From NCBI GenBank assembly GCA_030490835.1, contig CM059973.1, forward strand, positions 82,103,221-82,167,220: DNA of 64,000 bases, given 5' to 3'. The notes below the pieces were generated by a model. It searched no databases. It saw only the letters and a list, made by a program, of their open reading frames with translations, and was not told the origin of the DNA. The DNA is from Annona cherimola (taxonomy: Eukaryota > Streptophyta > Magnoliopsida > Magnoliales > Annonaceae). Positions 35,862-48,594 of this stretch are shown here, piece after piece; position 1 is the stretch's first letter; each line of letters begins with the position of its first letter. A program made the translations under genes and the position numbers.

Positions 35862-36083
35862 AACTTTTCTGTCTCTCTATAGATGATCCTACAGTCGCCA
35901 GGTGGGAAACAATTTAATAATTGGCTAAAAATGGGAAGCATTAGAATCAAACAGCTAGGCTTTAGGTGCAAGAGTTGGCTCTTTCCAGCCAAATGTATAA
36001 ATTTAGACCTGCAAGAACGTACGTAGCCTTTGCCGACCCTCAGTATTCCGTATATATGGAGCCTCTAAGAAATGTATCCTAAT

Positions 36084-38538
36084 TAGGGGTGTAAATCGGG
36101 TCGGGTTGACTCGGGTTGGCACAAATACAACTAGGGGTGCAAGTCGGTCCGGGTACCCACGGGTCGACCCGATGGGTACCCTAAATAGGGTCGGTTCGGT
36201 TTCGATTTTGCTACCCACCGGGTCGGTTCGGTTCCGGTTCTGAAATACTCGTAGGAATTTGGGTAGGGTCAGTTCCAGGTGCCGGGTACCCGGAACCGAC
36301 CCGGATTGCATATAATATATATATCTTATATTCAGTGGCTGCCCTTAGTGCCCTGGCCCTAATCTCGTTTCCAAACAGACCAAACCCCTCGCCGCTGCCT
36401 CGCATTCAGTTGGTGACGGCGATCTCGATCCCTACCTGCCTCCTGCAATCCTGCTAGCTTCGACCTCCCTGCTTGCCTCCTGCTGCCCTCTGCTCTTCCT
36501 CCAAGTTAGTATCTGCAACTTCGATCCATCGGACGCAGGCCTCCCAACCACGCCATCTGTAATCTGTATCATTTTCTTCATTCCAGGCCAGCCTCAAAAC
36601 CACGCTATCTGTATCATTTTCTGACGCAGGCAATAGAAGTAGAACCGCAGACAACTCATCCTATGCACAACGCCCCATCCATGCTTAGGTAATTATTCCT
36701 GCTTTTGGAGATTAATCATGCCCCACAAGAGACAATCTCTTCCATCCGTTTACTTTAAGCACGGTTGCGATCATCCGAAATTGGAGATATATGCTGCTGG
36801 CCAGATCCAAGACGGCTAATGGTTCACGACCGCATTACCATCTACTACCTATTTTGGTCTTGTTAATTTATTTGTTGATGGCTTGTGAGCATATTCGGCC
36901 ACATATCCAGCCAGCAGCCATAATGTAATATTGCATATGTGGATTAGTGGATAGCGATGGGTAGATCCAGTGGTCCTAGATGATGTTCATTGTCTTTGCA
37001 GGTAAAACAAGCAATTTTCTTTTCTATTTCTAATTAATATTATTAATGCCTTCATCCAAAGTGGTAATTACTTCTGGTAAGAAATATTCACACAGGTTGT
37101 TTGGTGCATTGAATTTTGATCATCTTTATATATATCATGGCCCACATATGAGTCGTTCAAGATTGTAAGGGCTAAAAAAAAAACCAGCCCATTCACTGAT
37201 TCCCCAAGAGAGCTATTTTCTTTATGTCTTTATTTAGTCACTTATTGAATGTGGTTCATGTTCTCTTGTGAAGTATGCCATTGAATTACAGATGGTTCCA
37301 TTCATTATTCAATCAAATCATGGGCATTGCATGGACATGAGAATTCTCATTTTTTTTAAATTAAAAATAAGAAAGTGGCTCTAGACTATGGAAAATTCTG
37401 TTTTCATTTTTTAACATTTTTGTTTCATCGGAAAATTCTTTTCATAATATAATATTTCTGTATTTAGAGCCAATTTGGATGCATGATGTTTTTAGGAACC
37501 AATTTGAAACCGAACCGGAACCGACCCGCACTTGAAAAAATTGGATAGGGTATGCTCCGAACCGACCCGGTCTAAAATAGGGTAGGGTAGATATTTTTTA
37601 AAAATGGGTAAGGGTAGGTTCCAACCCTACCCGGGGGTACCCAGACCGACTTGCACCCCTAAATACAACCCTAACCCACCTTGTAAAATCACAACCCAAC
37701 TCTACTTTCAACCCTACTTTTCATATCTTAACCCAACCCTATTTCAACCCACCTCAAATCGGTTCGGTTCGGGTTAGAAATCGGGCTAATAGATTACACA
37801 TGTTATCAATGCTAGTTAAAGTTTTGTTCACCTGAATTTCTAAAATAATAAAAATAATTATAATTATAAAAACAATAAGTACCAATAAAAGTTCTACATA
37901 GCTCAAAAGTGGAGGATAAGTTTAGTAATTGATTCGTTTTTTTGTTTTTGTATTTTTGAGCAATCGATGTCTTCTGCAAGTCAAAAAGTGAAAGTCAAGT
38001 AAAATTATTACAGTAAATTATGCAAAATAGAAAAATGAATATTATAGTCTTACTTACCTTCTTAGTTGGCTTCCAATCAAAGCTACAAACATCTTAAGTT
38101 CTCAATTGACCTGTTATGTTATTCTAAATCACCAATGCGAGCAAATATCTAAACAATCTATTTACGATGCAATATAACCAAATAATCCAAACACAATTTC
38201 ACAACTAATTAACCAAATATATTTCCAAACTAAATAAATTCAAATAACATTTGACAACCAAATAGTCAAACAAATTTCCAAACTCAACACAATTTTATTT
38301 AAATATCTAAGCAATATGAATGAAATACACTCTCATAAATATATGTAAATACATATCTTATAAAATCGGGTCGGGTCGGGTCGACCGACCCCTAACACAA
38401 CCCAACCCATTTTTAAAATCGGGTCGGGTTGAACCCATTTTTTAAAAACCAAATTTCCAAAACCTCAACCCAACCATGGTATAAATCGGTTCGGGTTGAT
38501 GCGGGCTCGGGTTGAACCCAACCCTATTTACACCCCTA
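36084..38538. mobile_element. hAT-type element carrying a second hAT insertion
   Basis: Ends TAGGGGTGTAAATCGGGTC and the inverse, finishing TTTACACCCCTA. Exact 8-bp duplication ATCCTAAT on both sides (36076-36083 and 38539-38546). Removing the inner element and its duplication leaves about 0.9 kb. The remaining sequence has GGGTCGGGT-type subterminal repeats at both ends and an AT-rich, non-coding centre. Confidence 0.92.
36132..37661. mobile_element. inner hAT-type element, 1530 bp
   Basis: Ends TAGGGGTGCAAGTCGGTC and the inverse, finishing GACTTGCACCCCTA. Exact 8-bp duplication AATACAAC (36124-36131 and 37662-37669) lies inside the outer element, so it inserted later. Subterminal GGGTAGGGT/GGTTCGGTTC-type repeats are present. 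A GC-rich block at about 36340-36700 contains short open frames without a recognisable domain. Confidence 0.93.
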
Positions 38539-38546
38539 ATCCTAAT

Positions 38547-38937
38547 TGCATGATTCCAACTGTCCAGCTAATAGCATGCGAAAATGGGTCGATACAATAA
38601 GTACTTAAGCTCCTCGATCACTGCTATCAATGTTTTATGATCTCTTCTACCCTCCCACGACAAAGTAAGATCGGGTCCCAGACGATGAGCGGTTCAGATC
38701 TGGTTAATGCAAACGGCAATGCGTCCACACAAATAATAATACAGCTCTGACTAGATCATGTTTTCTTGGCTTTTTCCCAGCTTCGACCATATGCGAGCCC
38801 AAATCATCTGGAAACCCAACCCATACCCACTTAATCCGAACCACACCCCCTCAGCTGGCTTAGCTTGGAACCAACACTCAAGAAGCCCACTATTGCAAAA
38901 AGGAGCCATGGAATGCTGGTTCGTGGATAGGCCCACG
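38547..38937. other. intergenic, no supported gene
   Basis: Balanced composition, no identifiable feature. Confidence 0.4.
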
Positions 38938-39467
38938 TTGGGTCGCATTGGGTCAAAGTCAACATTATCCTAACCTTAATTGAAAAATCTTATACCTAAT
39001 CTTATATATTATACTAAGTGGGGACAAGATCTACGCAACCCTAACCATATATTTTTAGAAATCAGGATAAAGTTTAGGTTGATTTCAAGTTAACAACCTG
39101 AATTAAATTTTTGGGGGCAATATGAGATTTTTTAATAGTTTAAATATTTATTTAGTTTGAAATTTCATTTATATCAAGATTACTTATCAATAGTTTAATT
39201 TTAAATTAAATAAGAATACAATTAGGCATAAATAATGCAAAATTTTTTAAAAAATGATAATAAGCATATTTTAACAATTTCTAAATAAATTATTATATGT
39301 GGTGTGGACACTGTGGAGTGGGTCAGATTGATATGTAATTGATTCATCCCAAACCTTATTTTTAAATTTAAAATTAAATTTTGTAACGAAATCAATATTT
39401 TAACTCCATTAAAAATGGGTTGAGTAAGAGGCAGGTCAAAGGTTGACCTCACCCAATTTGCACCCTT
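38938..39467. mobile_element. possible old hAT-type element
   Basis: The left sequence TTGGGTCGCATTGGGTCA and the inverse of the right end (AAGGGTGCAAATTGGGTG) align with a few changes and continue into GTCAAC. Termini resemble the subterminal style of the other hAT copies. No matching 8-bp duplication was found, so the call is tentative. Confidence 0.35.
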
Positions 39468-40104
39468 GCCGTTCATGCATCGAAATTGCACGAGACCAAA
39501 AGCCCAAAATGGATTATGTTGACAGACTAGTGTTTGTTGTCAAGCCGTTAATGGTTTGGAGATAGGCTCACGATGTTTGGTGATTTTTTTATTTATTTTT
39601 TTTTCTTTTGAATGTGATGTTTGGTGATTTTAAATCAACCCAAAAATGACATGCCAGACGCACACGCGCATGCGGTAGTTGAGGAGCCTTATTTCTTTTC
39701 TCCATCCAAAGGTGGAAGCGGCATAGCTGATAACCAGACAAACACCACCTTTTCGTGCGGCACGTGCCCAGGGTGCGCCACGTTGTCTAATAAACAGCCG
39801 TTGGTTTCGTCCAGGTTGGCGATTACAGGAGGCCAGGTTACTACTTCGATATGCATAAATTTACACAAACCAAGTGCTATGCGAATGGTCGGGTCTTTTG
39901 CATTTTTCATCTCTCTAAGTTTACAAATTTTCATCTTGGTCGTATTTGTTTTTTAGTCCCTTTAAGTTTGAGATTATTGCCATTAAATCCCTTACACTTC
40001 AAGCTTTTAAAAGCTCCCTAACCTGTATTCCCCGCAGCACAAATGTCTAAAATGCCCTCAAATTCATTTGCAACTTAAAAATTTATTTATTTAATGTTTA
40101 AACT

Positions 40105-40245
40105 TAGGATATGTTGAGCCCAGTGCTTCCGACACAATGGTGCTCATGCCTGACATTTGTCCAGGGCATCCCTAGTTCGATCCATGAGGGGAGTATTTGT
40201 CTGCCTGTTACGTTGTAGTGGAGTTTGTATCTACAAAATTAAGTT
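40105..40245 (+). mobile_element. possible tRNA-derived SINE relic
   Basis: GAGCCCAGTGCTTCCGACAC is followed by CTAGTTCGATCC (box B-like) and then a non-tRNA body ending near TTGTAAGAATGTCTTAATA. A related tail (TTGTAAGAATGTCCT) occurs near 59358. Box A is poor. Confidence 0.35.
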
Positions 40246-40316
40246 GTAAGAATGTCTTAATAGTTAATTATAATACAAATTGAGATGATTGTAAATATAT
40301 ACTAATAAAAAAATTT

Positions 40317-40505
40317 AAGGCATTTTTGGAAAATAATAAAACTTTTAGATTAAAAATTTGTATGTAGCAGAAAATAATGTGATATGATAGGTTAATGATG
40401 AAGAGCAAAGATAATAAAATTAAAATAAATAGGTTAATTATATGGGTGGTTATATAGAAATGATCGAAAACAAGATAATTATATAAAAAAAATATAAAGA
40501 TATAA
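40317..40505. mobile_element. truncated Tourist-like MITE
   Basis: Left end TTTAAGGCATTTTTGG, then family blocks ATGTGATATGATAGGTTAAT and TATGGGTGGTTATATAGAAA. The right end is missing. Confidence 0.5.
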
Positions 40506-42420
40506 CGAGAATCTTTTACTCTTGACAAATAAAATAAGAAGAAGGAAAAACCGGTCCCCATCAAAGCAATGAATCAGATCATCCAACGATAGAGGGTTAG
40601 GAAGGACATTCATCATTTGATGCAAGGCAAAAAGCGATAAAGAAAATAGGACAAAAAGAAAAGAGAATAGGATTCTAGTTATCGGATGAAATTGAGGGCA
40701 TCCTAAACATTTAGACATTTGTGCTGTGGGAAACGTACATTTGAGAGGTTTTTTGATGGCATGAAATATGAGGGACCAAAATGCAACAATCTCAAACTTA
40801 GAGGGACTGAAAAGCAAAATACAAAAAACTCATGGATCAAAATGCAAATTCGCAAACTCAGAAAGACGTAAATGCCAAAAACCTGTCAATGGTGAGCCCC
40901 ACAGATGTTGAAGATTGGAAGATCCCCAAAGCCTTTCAAGAATCATAAGCCACGAAGTGAGGATGACGGTGGCGAAAATGATCTCGACGGAGTCGATGTT
41001 CCGTTCATATCAAGGGGTGCGGGCGAACGGGGCCACCGGCCACATTGCAGGACGGATAAGCTTTATTCTACCTAACAAGTGGGCAAGTGGAACATATGCA
41101 AAAACGCGCAGTCGAGTCGATTGGACCGCGGACGGGAGGTCGACGGGACCCCTGCCTTCCAAAGTTCAAATGGATTCAGGCATCTCATTCACGAGAAAGC
41201 CATGTGGGACTGGAATTTGGTCATGGCACGTGCGGAGCCGTCGCGTCCCTCTCTCTCTCTCTGCTACAGATAATAAACCAGGATGCGGTGGCTCACGAAA
41301 GAGAAGTTGCGTATGTGCGCGATACGCTCAGGACATTAAAAATGGAACCGGTCTCCATCCATTCGGACGTAAGAACAATGCAACATGTTTATTTGTTTAG
41401 AGGGCTGCAGCTCCGTCGTCCAAGTTCCATGAGACGAAAGATTCGTTGGCAATATGTCCGCACATACACCCTTTTGACTCTCTCACCAAACCATCCACAG
41501 GTGACTCATGATGCGTTGCCAGGGCCTCGCATATCCCATCACCGGTCAAAGCCTTTAACTAATAGCTAGCTGCTAGCAAGGATGATGTGGCTGCCTTGCT
41601 CCCTTCACCCCTCTATCTCATCTCATCGCAGCTAGCCAGTGCCAGCCAGCGATAGATAGATAGATATGGATCCCGGACACATGGCATGCATGTGTGGGAG
41701 GGATACTCGCGCGCCCGTCTTCAGAGGTATATGTGAGATAAACATTGCGTTACCTGCGTCATCCTGTTCTTTTTATATGAGCAATGATCCCATGCATGAC
41801 ATACATTCACGCAGACAACTCTCCCTGTCACCAGTACATTACGTCACAGCCATCCGAACAGTCGCAAAAATCCAACATCCTCAGTTGGGATTTGGGACTA
41901 CATTTGCATGTACCCCTACAAATATATTCTTGTGAAACTCGATCGGAAATTTCACCCTTCATGCTCTCTGCCCAGATGAATTCGATCCTTAATTCATATG
42001 TATAACTCAGCGACTCGTCATGAGGATTTATTCAGATTTACAACAGTGTGGTGGCAGGTAACGTTATGAAGGATGTTTACTTAAAATATCTTAATTAATT
42101 GTACACTGTCGCGGTCACCACAGACATATCCTAACCGTGTGGAAACTCTCTCTGCAATTAGTTTGATTAGTTTAGTGTCACACTTAATTATGACCATAAA
42201 AATAGTTAAGCTTAATTAACAAAATATTGTTAAGCATCAAATCATGCAATTAATTAAGATAGTGTCAGTCAATTCCTGTTAGCGACGAGTTATATGGATT
42301 TCAGACATAGGGTGACCATGAAGCGGAATAGTAAATTAATTGGATCTTTGGAGAAAAAATAAAATGTGAAATGGACTTGACGGATTGATGTAAACGTTGA
42401 ATAAATAAGTGGAGTTTTCT
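40506..42420. other. higher-GC segment without a recognised gene
   Basis: From 40900 to 41960 GC is well above the surroundings. Two overlapping open frames of about 160 codons (40915-41400 and 41087-41569) lie in different frames of the same DNA and look like no family I know; both have basic, low-similarity composition. Two perfect RY motifs CATGCATG (41685-41692 and 41791-41798) and a TATA-like TTTTTATATGA near 41771 could mark a promoter, but no downstream coding region follows. Confidence 0.35.
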
Positions 42421-42870
42421 CACTACAGTGGCTCACGCTGTAACAAAATTTATTATTTGTAGTTTTTTGCCGCTAGAATTTACTTTGATTGCATTTGTAA
42501 CAAATCAATGTGTAGCTAAATTCGATATTAATTATAGCTAAAATTTTATTACTGTTTGCAGTTGAATATTAATAGCTACATTAAGTAATACTTTTCGCCA
42601 CATACGATGTAAGAATGACTACTTATATGTAAAGAAATGTCATTTCTTGAAACTTGAAAAAAAAGCATTCACAATTAAATAATCAGTTGTAACCTACTTT
42701 ATACACGTAATTCAGCCAAATATATGTTACATATGATTCACAAATTAGTTACATAACAAACCGTTTGTTGAATTGTCACTCTATTCAATTAGAATTGATT
42801 GGGCACAGAGTAAAGTAGAATTTGCATAAAACATGTCATTGCGCTCAATTCAATAAACTAATTCAGCTAC
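42421..42870. repeat. possible dispersed repeat with TTTGCAGTYRACTA-like motifs
   Basis: Begins CACTACAGTGGCTCACGC and contains TTTGCAGTTGAATATTAATA and TTGTAACAAATC blocks. Similar word content occurs at about 51920-52200 and 56030-56350. The CACTA start is suggestive of an En/Spm-type MITE, but I could not pair the two ends. Confidence 0.3.
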
Positions 42871-42911
42871 ACTTTTAGTACACACGGGCAAACATCGGAG
42901 AAATTAAACTC

Positions 42912-43298
42912 GTGGAATGATTGTATTAGTTTGAGCTAAGTAAATATCTCACTTAGTCTATTTTAAAAAATTCATTTACAATACTTTTTAATTTTTTCTC
43001 CGTTCTCTTGTTTATTTAAATGCATTTAACATATAAACTAAGTTTTACCTGCATATATATATTTTTTGAGATTTTTTAAATATCTATGTGTGTATATATA
43101 TATATTTAAAATACTTTATCTTTAAAATTTTCAAAAAAATATATACGCATATTTAAAAATAGTAAAACTTAGTTTATATATTAAATATACTTAGATAAAT
43201 AAGTATATGAAGAAAAAAATAAAAAATATTATAAGTGAGTTTTTTTAAGTATACTAAATAAGGTTTATGTTTCGCCTAGGATAACACGATTACTTTTC
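42912..43298. mobile_element. fold-back MITE family B, copy 4
   Basis: Exact 9-bp duplication ATTAAACTC (42903-42911 and 43299-43307). Left end GTGGAATGATTGTATTAGTT; right end, reversed, GAAAAGTAATCGTGTTATCC. The inner arm has TTGAGCTAAGTAAATATCTC and the hairpin body is of the shared type. This copy fixes the target-site length of family B at 9 bp. Confidence 0.88.
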
Positions 43299-43307
43299 AT
43301 TAAACTC

Positions 43308-44595
43308 AACGTTTTGTCTCTCTCAAACTAATCCATTTCAAATTAACTAGGATAATTTGCATTGCAACAGTCTGTTTAGTGATTGAGTTGTGTACACAGG
43401 ACAAAAATATGAATATCGCTGTCAATATACAAGCTCAAAGACGAACAATTCCACATACCTAAGGTTCTTAGAAGAATACAATTCCCCCAGCTGTGGACCA
43501 ACCACTGCGGGACAGCGGCGCTTACTTTCTTTCTCCGCCTGTTGCTTGCGCCCAGCTCTACAAGCATATACACACCGAAACGTACAGATATTTTGATCCT
43601 TTGAATTGGATCGGACGTGACGTTTTGAGAACATCTTTTCACCGCGATAATCAGCCAGGCCGTTTCAAGACCAATGTTTTAAGAACCTGACCAAGAACCG
43701 AACCATTTTATCTCCAATTAAAGTTCAACTGGTTCAACCGTTAATTTCAACTATTTTTAAACAGTGATGTTAACGTAATGTAATCATGATGTAACAATTA
43801 TACTAATTACTTGAATCTATGCCACCGGCCTGTTGTCCGTGTGGGAACTAGAGAGGTGAAATCCAGCCTACCCAGGTACGATCTCCCTTCATAGCATGAG
43901 GGATTTTTGAAATTTAGTTTCTCAATAATAGGAATTTTATAACTTCTTTTTTTCATGATATGAGGGTAGTGAATATATTGCATTGTAATAGCAAGGTGTC
44001 ATGGTATATAAATATTTAAAAAATATTTAGATTTATTTAAAATAAATTTAAATTTGTACACTCTTATGCAATAAAAATATTAAAAATACTTATATATGTA
44101 ATAAACTTTATGTTTATGTTAAAATAACATAATACCAATAATAGAAATTCGCAAAAATAAAACACATTAATACTTAAACACGTGAAGAAATTTTTATCCC
44201 GGTGGACTCATTAGGAAATTCCACCATTGCAGATCCACTCAATAACGCACCTAAATCGTATTATGGTTGCATAGTAACTGAAACGTGTTGATGATGCGAA
44301 AACTAGACTGCGCAGTTTTTTTTTTTTTTTCCTTTAGTTGAACTTTGTAAACAGTTCAACCACTTGACCGACACGGTTTTTTGCGATTTTTAGTAAAAGG
44401 GCCAAACAGCATAGAAATCGAACCATGTTGCCAGCAGTTAACGGTCCAATCGGTTGAGGCGGACGGCTTGGTTCAGTTTTCAGAAAACTACTCAAGGCAC
44501 CATCAGGTTCATATTTTCATTATATTTCCAAAATGACACACAAAATGGCGTGCAGGATCCCCACATTCACGGGCATCATCCACCTGCGCACCTCC
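43308..44595. other. intergenic, no supported gene
   Basis: Small open frames on both strands near 43376-43690 overlap one another and have no recognisable domain. The rest is AT-rich. Confidence 0.45.
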
Positions 44596-44603
44596 ATTGC
44601 AGT

Positions 44604-47600
44604 TAGGGGTGCAACTCAGGTTCATGAAACCTGGATTCATCTAAATCCTAATCCTAACTCTATTTGCAAAACATCAACTCTAACCCTATTTATAAACCTC
44701 AACCTTAACCCTATTTTTGAAATTCGGTCACAGGTTGAGTTTCGGGTTAATATATTATCATAAATATATATCAAATACTCATTTAATCACAAATATATCG
44801 CTCAAAAAATCTAAAATGATAATTTATTATAAGAAAGCAAGAAAAATTTAAATACCACTTAAGAGTATAAAGAAGAAAAACCTGTTTTGGGCTTTCTTTT
44901 CGCATTAAGTAGAATAATAACCATATTTTGGAGAATGTAGAAGTACAACCTTTATCCATTCTGCAATTTAACATGAATGTCACAATCATATATAGAAATA
45001 TTAGCATCCAATCTAAGATAAACTTTATAATATCAATCATAAGAAAAAAAAATAATCCCAAAAAATACAATAATATCAAGACAAATAAGATTACAATAAG
45101 TTCAAAAATACAACTCCAAGTTAGGCCCAAGTCTACCAATTCTAGTCTTAAGTTCAAATAACTAAATTATAACATTTAATTTAGATTGTCAAGTTACAAC
45201 ATAACAACATGAAACACTTTAATTTTCCAGTGTAGTCTTCATTCTTCTTGTCTTGTGTTATTCTCATCCGCCAAGCCAAATTCTTTTTTTCCTAAAGAAA
45301 ATGCACAAAATCGATGTCATATTGTACAATTGAACTTAAGGAGCATATATATGCACATATATTCAAATATATAATTAATACCTCTTATAAATTAATTTCT
45401 TAGTGGAAGAGGTGGTAAAGATTCTAAAGAAGTGTTTCGCAATGTTTCAGAAACTTCCTCTGAAAAAATAAATATTAGTTTAAAAGTAATATTAAGAGTA
45501 AGGTAAATAATTAAAATATAGAAAAATATATTTTACCTTTTGTACATTTGTCTAGTTGATCAACAAATCTTCATAATTTGAATCATTTGGAGCTGCTCTC
45601 AAGATTAGTGCTAAATGCGGATTCTGATGCAACTGTTGAAACAGGAATAACCAAAATATCTTTTGCCATAAAAGATAAAATCTTGTATTTGTAGCTGTTG
45701 ACCACCATGCTAAATATCAAATAGTTTTACAGTATTCTCAACTTGATCTTTTAAATAGACATCAATTTCATATGTGATAACTCCAGCAAGTAGTATTACT
45801 CATGGATTGCCACAGCTTCTATTTTGCACGTTTTGATTCGAATGATGCGCCACTCACTTCAGACAAAGAACTTGTAGTAGTACAAGTAGATCCAAATTCA
45901 TAAGTTTCATATAATTCAATCATTTTATCATACACTTTCTTTGATAATATATAAGCTTGATCGGCAAAAAAGAAAAATATCCAAGACAAAATTTCAAATA
46001 GCATAGCTTATTCCGTGGATCAAATACTACCGCAATGAGCAAGTAAATATTAAAACTTATTAACAGAACCCCAATATTTTGCAAGTTTTTCCTTCATTTT
46101 ATTGCTCATTTGAAGAAGGATAGGATTACCATTCTTAGTTGAAATGAATTTAAACAATCTTAAATTGCATTAAATTGAGAAAAATGATGTGGGGAAGTGA
46201 CATATTTAGTACCTGACAAGATCTTAGTAGCTTCAAAAAATAAGACCAATAAGTTACAAATGACTCTAGCATGGTTCCAATATTCTTTAAGAGGAGGACT
46301 AGTGTTTCTAAAGTTTGCATCATTTATTTCAAGATGTTTGAAAGCCATGTCAAAGGGTAGAGCATATTTTAACATCAAGTATGTAGAATTTCAACATGTT
46401 GATATATCTAAACACAAAGACATTTTACTCGAAATTATAACACTTTCATAAGATTTTCCAAATGCTTGTTTTCTGCTAGGAGAACTCTTGACCCACTTTA
46501 TGCTATTACGAATTCGAGCAATGGAATCCTTGATTTGATCAGTTCCCTCCTTTATAACCAAATTCAAAATGTGTGCTATACAATGGACACGCAAAAATTC
46601 TCCAACCCCAAAGAGAGCATTGTTCATTTTAAAATTCAAACGTAAAGTGTTTGGCCACCACATCATTGGCTGATGCATTGTCAACAATAAGAGTACACAC
46701 TTGTCTAATATTCCAGGCATTCAGACATTCTTCAATTACATTAGCAATAGCTTCACCCGTGTGTGGCGAAGAAAGAATACAAAAATTAAGAATACGCTTT
46801 TGAAGAGTTCAATTAGAGTCTATAAGTGAGCAGTCAAACATAAATATCCAATATTCTGATTTGAAGTCTACAAATCTTTTGTTAAACATACACGCCGAAC
46901 ATCCTCACTAAAAATCTTTTGTAATTTAGTCTTCTCAAACTTGTATATTTTGAAGATTTCTTTCACAATTGTGGTCTTTGAAACATGTTTAATGAGTAGC
47001 TGCACAACTTTATAAAATTCTCTAAAACCTTCCTTTTTAACAAATTTAAAAGGCAATTCATCAAGAATAATCATTATTGCAATCGCTTTTTTGCAAGCTT
47101 CTTGGTCAAACTTTCAATTTGATATAACCATTCCACCATCATCAGTTAAGATTTGAAATGTTAATAAGCACTGGACCTTAGCTCTTTTGTTGGTATTATA
47201 CTTACATACTTTAAGTGTCTAATTAATGTACTTGTTCCTTGAGTATTTAGACACTTAAGTTTAATCTTACAATACTTACAAATACCATATGCCACTTTTT
47301 CATTTTTATCCAAAATCCTTTCAAATTCTTCCCGAACTAGTAATGAAATTTTATACCTTTTTTTCTTTTTAGGAAGAGGCTCGTTTGCATTTGAACCTTC
47401 TGTAAGATCTATAGTATTTGAAGCAGTTGTTGTAATTTTTTATTTACTCACTGTTGATCTCTTGTTCACTATTCTTATCTTGCATATTACTTGAACTGTC
47501 CATATTTTATTAACCACCTAGATATCATTTTTCATAACATATAATCACAGTTAGATATTTCTATTTCAATCCCAACAATTCTTCCTATGTTATATCAATA

Positions 47601-48496
47601 ACTAAATTAAACCAAAACATTAACTAATACATATCAACACAAAACATACATAGTGGCAAACAATGTAAAGTTGAACAAATGCACACACAACACAACATTG
47701 ATTTATGCAGTTCAAAGGAAATAGATTAAATGAATAATTTAAATTACTAACTACTAGATTGCATTAAAATCTGCCAATTTACTGTCACCACTAGCTTTCA
47801 TTAAAAAATCATCTGTGTTAGTCGTAAATAGCCATTCGTGGTCATTGATATCTGTGTTGGCTGATGGTGAGAAGTCAGCTAGAAGATGGTGAAGTTCACC
47901 AGTGAGAAGATGGGATGCAAAGGTTGCAATTGCCGGCAAGAAGGAGGCGAGCAGAGGCTGTCGACGAGCAGAGGGCAGAAAGGAAGACGAGAAGAAGAAC
48001 GCTGGTCGAACGCAGAGGACGACAAGAAGGACAATAAGGACGAGCAGAGGAAGAAGAACGCAACTCAAACGCAGGTAGGGCAGCAGACTAGTAGTCGGCT
48101 AATCACGGTTGTCAGCTCGTGGCTCAAATGCAGGCAGAACATCGGCCGTGGGCAGCACCGGCCATGGACGGGATCGGAACGGTCGTGGGCTCGTGGCAAC
48201 ACCGACCAAACATAGGTAGCACAGGGCAGCAATCAACAGTTACCGATCGGCTATTGTGCAACGGTGCAAGGGCAGGGCAAAAAGGGCCAAAGGGGTGCTA
48301 GGGTTCAAGATCGGGAATGGTCGATGAATGGGAAATAGGAATATGAGATATAAAATATAAAATATTTATATTTGCTGCGAAAATCAGGCTCGGGCTAAAA
48401 ATGCAGTGTTAACATTGCTTATCCTAGGGTTTGGTTAGCCAGGTTTGGGTCGAACTCAGCCAGGTTTGGGTCGACTCAGCCCAAGTTGCACCCCAA
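44604..48496 (-). mobile_element. hAT element, formerly autonomous, 3.9 kb
   Basis: Left end TAGGGGTGCAACTCAGG; right end, reversed, TTGGGGTGCAACTTGGG. Exact 8-bp duplication ATTGCAGT on both sides (44596-44603 and 48497-48504). It encloses a broken hAT transposase on the minus strand, so the element is oriented right to left. A GC-rich, purine-rich block at about 47880-48310 lies between the right terminus and the transposase and would be its leader or promoter. Ends match the non-autonomous copies elsewhere in the window closely. Confidence 0.95.
45580..47503 (-). pseudogene. hAT transposase (BED zinc finger, RICESLEEPER/Ac type), broken
   Basis: The minus strand reads a BED-type finger near 47220-47300 (CKYC...STLIRHLKVC). 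Conserved transposase blocks follow: MIILDELPFKFVKKEGFREF near 47015-47074, IVDNASAND near 46660-46690, HCIAHILNLVIKEG near 46542-46590 and CLDIST near 46392-46415. Then come FKHLEIND and KEYWNHARVICNLL near 46250-46350. The C-terminal dimerisation hallmark VIPVSTVASESAFST lies near 45606-45655. The order and spacing match intact hAT transposases of roughly 650-700 residues. Multiple stops and frame changes interrupt it, including one 13 codons after the likely start at 47503. The enzyme would cut and paste elements with TAGGGGTG-type ends; this copy cannot make it intact. Confidence 0.92.
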
Positions 48497-48525
48497 ATTG
48501 CAGTTTACTGAATAAAAATTGAAAC

Positions 48526-48594
<69 letters not shown>
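48526..48594. repeat. (AAT)n/(ATT)n palindrome
   Basis: An AAT run of about 12 units is followed directly by an ATT run of about 11 units, centred on AATT at 48561-48564. The result is a perfect palindrome of about 64 bp (48531-48594). It starts 22 bp beyond the hAT target duplication. Confidence 0.95.

Noticed and set aside
40915..41569. Two overlapping ~160-codon open frames
   Set aside because: They share the same DNA in different frames, have no recognisable domain and arise in a GC-rich stretch where stops are scarce.
44783..45161. Open frames between the hAT left end and the transposase
   Set aside because: They are AT-rich, lie in opposite orientations over the same DNA and show no transposase or host similarity.
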